From NCBI RefSeq assembly GCF_034059295.1, contig NZ_CP139141.1:4571001-4635000 (forward strand): a stretch of DNA of 64,000 nucleotides, in the 5' to 3' direction. The notes under the pieces are model-generated. The model searched no databases. It was given only the letters and a program-made list of their open reading frames with translations, and was not told the origin of the DNA. Both the position numbers and the translations under genes were made by a program. This stretch comes from Pseudomonas sp. HR96. GTDB lineage: Bacteria > Pseudomonadota > Gammaproteobacteria > Pseudomonadales > Pseudomonadaceae. Position 1 is the stretch's first letter. The number at the start of each line of letters is the position of its first letter. Below are positions 59,854-64,000 of this stretch, piece by piece.

Positions 59854-61026
59854 TTGGCGCTGCGCAGCACATTCACCCGATTCTTCAAAATGGAGGCCGC
59901 CAGCGGCCTGTTGCTGATCGCGGCCGCCGCCCTGGCCCTGATCGTCAACAACTCTCCCCTCAGCGCGCTGTACAACCATTTCCTCGAAGTGCCCGTGGTC
60001 GCCGGCGTCGGCGCCGTAGTGATCGCCAAGCCCCTGCTGCTGTGGATCAACGACGGCCTGATGGCGTTGTTCTTCCTGCTGATCGGGCTTGAGGTCAAGC
60101 GCGAAATCCTCGAGGGCCAGCTGGCGGACCCGGCGCAAGTGATCCTGCCAGGCGCCGCTGCCATCGGCGGCATGCTGGTACCCGCCCTGGCGTACTGGTT
60201 CATCAACCGCGACCACCCCGACGCGCTGGGCGGCTGGGCCATCCCCATGGCCACCGACATCGCCTTCGCCCTGGGCGTGCTGGCCTTGCTCGGCAAGCGC
60301 GTGCCGACCTCGCTGAAGCTGTTCCTGATGACCCTGGCGATCATCGACGACCTCGGCGCTATCATCGTCATCGCATTGTTCTATTCCAGCGATCTGTCCG
60401 GGCAAGCCCTGGCCCTGGCCGGCGCCTGCATCGTCGCCCTGATCGCCATGAATCGCCTGGGTGTGGTCAAGCTGGCACCCTACCTGCTGGTGGGTCTGGT
60501 GCTGTGGGTCTGCGTGCTCAAGAGCGGCGTGCATGCCACTCTCGCCGGGGTCACCCTGGCGTTCTGCATTCCCCTGCGCACGCGCCAGGCCGGGGTGTCG
60601 CCGGTGCGCTACCTGGAGCACGCCCTGCACCCCTGGGTCAGCTACGCGATTCTGCCGTTGTTCGCCTTCGCCAACGCGGGCGTCTCGCTGGCCGGGGTCA
60701 ACCTGGAAAGCTTCACCCACCCTGTGCCGCTGGGAATTGCCGTGGGCCTGCTGCTGGGCAAGAGCGTCGGTGTGTTCGGCCTGACCTGGCTGGCGATCAA
60801 GCTGCGCCTGGCCAGCCTGCCCCAGGGCGCCAACTGGGGGCAGGTATTCGGGGTGGCCATCCTCTGCGGCATCGGCTTTACCATGAGCCTGTTCGTCGGC
60901 TCGCTGGCCTTCGTGCCGGGGATGAGCGAGTACGCTGGGGAAGACCGTATGGGTATCCTGACCGGGTCGATCCTGGCGGCGTTGATCGGCTATGCGTGGA
61001 CGCGGGCGGCGTCGCGCAAGGCCTGA
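59854..61026 (+). CDS. nhaA: Na+/H+ antiporter NhaA
   Basis: A 390-residue NhaA with 11-12 TM helices. Conserved features are [37 protein letters not shown] and the paired aspartates in [19 protein letters not shown] late [15 protein letters not shown] is also present. It expels Na+/Li+ in exchange for protons and contributes to pH and salt homeostasis. The start is TTG at 59854 with GGGAG upstream, and [11 protein letters not shown] matches the usual N-terminus. A structured leader precedes it. Confidence 0.95.
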   Translation: MALRSTFTRFFKMEAASGLLLIAAAALALIVNNSPLSALYNHFLEVPVVAGVGAVVIAKPLLLWINDGLMALFFLLIGLEVKREILEGQLADPAQVILPGAAAIGGMLVPALAYWFINRDHPDALGGWAIPMATDIAFALGVLALLGKRVPTSLKLFLMTLAIIDDLGAIIVIALFYSSDLSGQALALAGACIVALIAMNRLGVVKLAPYLLVGLVLWVCVLKSGVHATLAGVTLAFCIPLRTRQAGVSPVRYLEHALHPWVSYAILPLFAFANAGVSLAGVNLESFTHPVPLGIAVGLLLGKSVGVFGLTWLAIKLRLASLPQGANWGQVFGVAILCGIGFTMSLFVGSLAFVPGMSEYAGEDRMGILTGSILAALIGYAWTRAASRKA

Positions 61027-61054
61027 GGGCGCTGCAGGCCTGTGCAGGGCGACA

Positions 61055-61092
61055 TAAAAAAGCCCCAGACCTCGCGGTCTGGGGCTTTTTTT
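61055..61092. terminator. Rho-independent terminator between nhaA and the glycine-zipper lipoprotein gene
   Basis: A strong stem agccccagacc/ggtctggggct with a CGC-type loop is flanked by A- and T-runs, serving both convergent genes. Confidence 0.9.
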
Positions 61093-61105
61093 GTTGCAGC
61101 GCGGT

Positions 61106-61570
61106 TTAGTGCGCTACGCGGCTGGTGCCGTCCACGGTCATGATACGCACCCGCTCGCCGACCCGGAAAATCTCGTTTTCCTGAACCTGCTGGACATAGG
61201 CACGCATGCTGCCGTCATCTTCACGCACGGTGATTTCCACGCCCTGGGCGCGGGTCAGGCCGTCTTCGGCGGCCGAACCCAGCAAACCGCCAGCCACAGC
61301 ACCGATCACCGCCGTGATGATGCTGCCACGGCCGCCACCCACCGCGCTGCCGGCGACGCCGCCGACTACGGCACCGGCGCCAGCGCCGATCGGGGTCTTG
61401 GTGCCCTCGATTTTCACCGGACGCAGGGATTCGATGGTCCCCATGCGCACGGTCTGGACGCGACGGGCTTCGTCACGCGAATAGCTGTCGCCACTCAGGT
61501 TGGAAACGCAACCGCCCAAGAGCAGGGAGAAAGCCGTGATGCTGGCAGCCAGCAGTAATGATTTACGCAT
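61106..61570 (-). CDS. Glycine-zipper lipoprotein (SlyB/PcP-like)
   Basis: A 154-residue lipoprotein with lipobox LLGGC (Cys21). A glycine-zipper two-helix segment (GAGAGAVVGGVAGSAVGGGRGSIITAVIGAVAGGLLGS split across it) and a beta-rich C-terminal tail (VEITVREDDGSMRAYVQQVQEN) follow. SlyB-type proteins stabilise the outer membrane. It is convergent with nhaA. Confidence 0.9.
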   Translation of the reverse strand: MRKSLLLAASITAFSLLLGGCVSNLSGDSYSRDEARRVQTVRMGTIESLRPVKIEGTKTPIGAGAGAVVGGVAGSAVGGGRGSIITAVIGAVAGGLLGSAAEDGLTRAQGVEITVREDDGSMRAYVQQVQENEIFRVGERVRIMTVDGTSRVAH

Positions 61571-61778
61571 GTGAAAAAATCTCCAAAGGGCAGACGCACA
61601 TTAGACGCCGTGCGCCAATACGTGTCACCAGAGTGACAGTATAAAGTTGTTTCCATTCAGCTGGCAGTCAGCGAGCCAAGCGAGCCGAGGCGGCAATATA
61701 GCGCAACACAAGCCCGTGGTGGCGATGATGTTCTGGACCCTGCAGGCGGGTGATCGGTTCGAGTGCGTGGTGAGCGGC

Positions 61779-62426
61779 TCAGGGGGCCAGGCGCTCGCGG
61801 GTCCAGGCGTCGCCTTGCAGGCGGTAGTCGAGTCGATCGTGCAGGCGACTGGGACGGCCCTGCCAGAACTCGATGCGGTCGGGCACCAGGCGGTAACCGC
61901 CCCAATGTTCCGGGCAATGCGGCGCCGTGTCGGCAAAGCGTGCCTCGGTAGCCTTGAGCAGCGCCTCGAGCTCCGCGCGATCAGCGATCACCTGACTTTG
62001 CGGCGAAGCCCAGGCGCCCAGGCGACTGCCCAGTGGGCGCACCTGGTAGTAGGCGTCGGACTGCGCCGCGCTGACCTTGACCACTCGGCCCTCGATGCGC
62101 ACCTGACGCTCCAGGGTCGGCCAGAAGAAGGTCAGCGCGCCGAAGCCGCTGGCATCGATCTGCTGGCCCTTGGCACTCTGGTAGTTGCTGAAAAAGGTGA
62201 AACCCTGCTCGTCGAGCCCCTTGAGCAGCAGCACCCGGCAGTGCGGGCGGCCTTCGGCGTCGACCGTCGCCAGGGTCATGGCATTGGCCTCGATCGGCGC
62301 CTGCTCGGTCTTTACCGCCTCGCCGAACCATTGCCGAAACAAGGCGAAGGGCTCGGCGGGGGCCTGGGCTTCGGTGAGGCCGTCGCGGGTATAGTTGCGA
62401 CGCATGTCAGCCAGGGACTGAGTCAT
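61779..62426 (-). CDS. pdxH: Pyridoxamine 5'-phosphate oxidase PdxH
   Basis: A 215-residue FMN enzyme that oxidises PNP/PMP to PLP. Family segments are [57 protein letters not shown] and the C-terminal [18 protein letters not shown]. Normal length. It is followed downstream (minus strand) by a 150-200-base gap before the glycine-zipper lipoprotein gene. Confidence 0.96.
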   Translation of the reverse strand: MTQSLADMRRNYTRDGLTEAQAPAEPFALFRQWFGEAVKTEQAPIEANAMTLATVDAEGRPHCRVLLLKGLDEQGFTFFSNYQSAKGQQIDASGFGALTFFWPTLERQVRIEGRVVKVSAAQSDAYYQVRPLGSRLGAWASPQSQVIADRAELEALLKATEARFADTAPHCPEHWGGYRLVPDRIEFWQGRPSRLHDRLDYRLQGDAWTRERLAP

Positions 62427-62444
62427 TGCAGCGGGCCTCGGCTA

Positions 62445-63440
62445 TCAGTTGGACGCGGAATCGTCGCTGGTTTTCTTTTTCGCCAGCGGCGGCGTGGCTT
62501 TCTTGGCGGCAGCAGCCTTGGCCGGCGTGGCCGGCTTCTTCTTGGCCACGGCGGGCTTGGCCGGCGCTTTCCTGGTGCTGGCGGCCTTCTTGCTCGGGGT
62601 CGCCTTCTCAGTCGCAGGCGGCAGCGCCTGCACCTCCTGGGCCGCGAGCATCTGCGAGGCTGGCGGGGTCGGCTGGCTGTACTTGGCGAGCAAGGCGACC
62701 ATGGTGTCTTGTGGGGTCAGGACCATTTCCACGCGGCGGTTGAGCGAGCGGCCCTGGACGCTGTCATTGGCCGCACGCGGCATCAGCGAGCCCATGCCAC
62801 GCAGGTTCAGGCGGTCGCGCTGCAAGCCGCTGAGGCGGAAGATCGCCGCCACCGACTGCGCGCGTTCCTGGCTGAGCTTCTGGTTGGCCGGCGCCGCGCC
62901 ACTGGCGTCGGCATGGCCGAGTACCAGCACCGCCGTGTGTGGGTCGGCTTCCAGCACCTTGGCCACATTGGTGATCGGCGACAGGGTGATCGGCATCAGC
63001 ATGGTCGGGCGGTTCGGGTTGAAGGTGCTGTCGATCGGCGCGATCACCACCAGCACGTCTTCACGGCGCTCGACGGTGAAGGGGCTGCCCTTGACCGCTT
63101 CGCGCAGCTTCGGCTCATTGGCGTCCAGCCAGGCCTGGGTGACCTTGGGATCGGGCATCGGCACTACCGCCGCGGTGGCGACACCGGCCGCCGCCGGTTT
63201 TTTCGCTGCGTCACCGAACGGCCACCACCAGCGGCTCTGCTGGTCGGACTGAGCCTCGGATTGCACCACCTTGTCATTGACCGCCTTCTCGACGTCCTTG
63301 TCCGCTACCTTTTCGGCGGCATTGTCGGCACCGAACGGCCACCAGCCATGGCCGGCGGCGGCCGTCTGGTTCTGCGGGGTCTGGGCGCACCCGGCGGCAG
63401 CCAGGCAAACAGCGAGAGCGAGGGTCTTGTAGGCGGACAT
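62445..63440 (-). CDS. OmpA-family peptidoglycan-binding lipoprotein
   Basis: A 331-residue lipoprotein (lipobox AAGC, Cys18). Two WWPFG motifs (HGWWPFGADNAAEK and SRWWWPFGDAAKK) lie in a linker, followed by an OmpA-like domain with PIDSTFNPNRP, VLVLGHADASGAAPANQKLSQERAQSVAAI and SLNRRVEMVL. A Lys/Ala/Pro-rich C-terminal tail ends it. The family anchors outer-membrane lipoproteins to peptidoglycan. The tail is unusual and may bind an anionic surface. The ATG at 63440 has GGAAG upstream; the TTG at 63452 is less likely. Confidence 0.88.
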   Translation of the reverse strand: MSAYKTLALAVCLAAAGCAQTPQNQTAAAGHGWWPFGADNAAEKVADKDVEKAVNDKVVQSEAQSDQQSRWWWPFGDAAKKPAAAGVATAAVVPMPDPKVTQAWLDANEPKLREAVKGSPFTVERREDVLVVIAPIDSTFNPNRPTMLMPITLSPITNVAKVLEADPHTAVLVLGHADASGAAPANQKLSQERAQSVAAIFRLSGLQRDRLNLRGMGSLMPRAANDSVQGRSLNRRVEMVLTPQDTMVALLAKYSQPTPPASQMLAAQEVQALPPATEKATPSKKAASTRKAPAKPAVAKKKPATPAKAAAAKKATPPLAKKKTSDDSASN

Positions 63441-63588
63441 GGTGGCTTCCAAAATGAAGTGAAGATAAATCGGGTTAACAAACCCGCATAAACGATTGAT
63501 TCGAGGGTAGAACAGTCGAGCGAAATACTGAAGACCGTCGGTCGATTCGTCCAGTCGACAGTGTTACCACCGTTTCACCGGGCGGCAC

Positions 63589-64000
63589 TCACAAGCAGCT
63601 GCCCAGCACCCTTGCCAGCTTCTGCGCACGAGGGTCCATGAGGATGTAGGGGCCCAGGGTGTTGGTGACGAAACCGAAGGCAACGTCGCGCTCGGGATCG
63701 GCAAAGCCCACCGATCCGCCGGCGCCCGGGTGCCCGAAGGCGCGCGGCCCCAGGCCGAAGGTGGCATTGGCCAGGTGCGGCTGGTCGAGCATGCAGCCCA
63801 GGCCGAAACGGGTCTGGGTCAACAGGGTGAGGTCCTGGCCGAGGCTGTGCTCGCGGGTCAGTTCGCCGAGCAATTCGGACTCCAGCAGGCTGCCATCGAG
63901 CAGCCCACTGTAGAAACCGGCCAGGCTGCGCGCGTTGCCGTGGCCATTGGCGGCGGGTTGTTGCATGCGCCTCCATTCCGGCTTGTTGGTGCTGGTCAGA
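63589..64000 (-). CDS. Serine hydrolase (beta-lactamase family), C-terminal fragment
   Basis: The C-terminal part of a gene that leaves the window at the right edge. The frame reads TSTNKPEWRRMQQPAANGHGNARSLAGFYSGLL, then RFGLGCMLDQPHLANATFGLGPRAFGHPGAGGSVGFADPE and a final LARVLGSCL. The HPGAGGSVG motif is the KTG-like third element of class C beta-lactamase/EstB esterases. These enzymes often act as esterases or D-aminopeptidases; the SxxK nucleophile is outside the window. Confidence 0.85.
   Translation of the reverse strand, partial: LTSTNKPEWRRMQQPAANGHGNARSLAGFYSGLLDGSLLESELLGELTREHSLGQDLTLLTQTRFGLGCMLDQPHLANATFGLGPRAFGHPGAGGSVGFADPERDVAFGFVTNTLGPYILMDPRAQKLARVLGSCL

Overview
The window is high-GC chromosomal DNA from a Pseudomonas, most likely of the P. 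putida group. The evidence is the gene content and order (cobO-cobB-bluB-cobD-cobC-cobQ; hda/purM/purN; relA-rlmD-cysM next to a two-component pair and gacS; dctA-phoQ-phoP; a bra/liv branched-chain amino acid operon), short ATGA/GTGA overlaps, and Pseudomonas-type proteins throughout. Most genes are core housekeeping genes. I see no tRNA, rRNA, CRISPR array, prophage or insertion sequence.

Layout. 1-4870: a minus-strand cobalamin operon behind a cobalamin riboswitch. 4996-8308: a PQQ-type sugar dehydrogenase lipoprotein, two NlpC/P60 lipoproteins and a 555-bp AT-richer gap. 8309-14068: hda, an AI-2E-family permease and a DUF2066 protein (minus), then purM-purN and a DUF3108 protein (plus). 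14352-22882: a small protein, then minus-strand DUF2058, mazG, relA, rlmD, cysM and an OmpR-type sensor/regulator pair. 23012-26697: gacS, disrupted by a 16-bp tandem duplication in its HPt domain, then a Cys-rich protein and a META-type lipoprotein. 26770-31211: thioredoxin-like lipoprotein, arsC, wrbA, a 3-methyladenine glycosylase, ttcA, a Yip1-like protein and a SprT-like protein. 31370-35996: dctA (with a sigma-54 promoter), phoQ-phoP and a phosphopantetheinyl transferase. 36005-39291: acyl-CoA synthetase, alpha/beta hydrolase and MaoC/PhaJ hydratase. 39378-43528: two small proteins, rapA and a DUF2288 protein, with a 100-bp structured inverted repeat after rapA. 43912-48901: braCDEFG. 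48968-57076: a type I secretion operon with an Ig-like-repeat surface protein and its own LuxR-type response regulator. 57277-64000: lipoprotein, FAD oxidoreductase, nhaA with a structured leader, a glycine-zipper lipoprotein, pdxH, an OmpA-family lipoprotein and a partial serine hydrolase.

Most striking result. GacS is intact through its kinase and receiver domains and keeps HPt His863. An exact 16-bp tandem duplication (25625-25656) then shifts the frame at residue 879. Removing one copy restores a 917-residue protein ending at 25781, the usual GacS length. In the shifted frame no stop occurs, so the ORF runs in frame into the next gene and predicts a 1093-residue GacS fusion. This strain is probably a Gac-minus or Gac-impaired, potentially revertible variant.

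Second in interest is the compact type I secretion/adhesin locus. Its 810-residue cargo has eight Ig-like modules, four of them encoded by near-identical 252-bp repeats. It has no recognisable RTX nonapeptides and is genetically linked to a dedicated response regulator. Structured non-coding candidates worth testing are the nhaA leader, the rapA 3' inverted repeat and three sites of a REP-like element.
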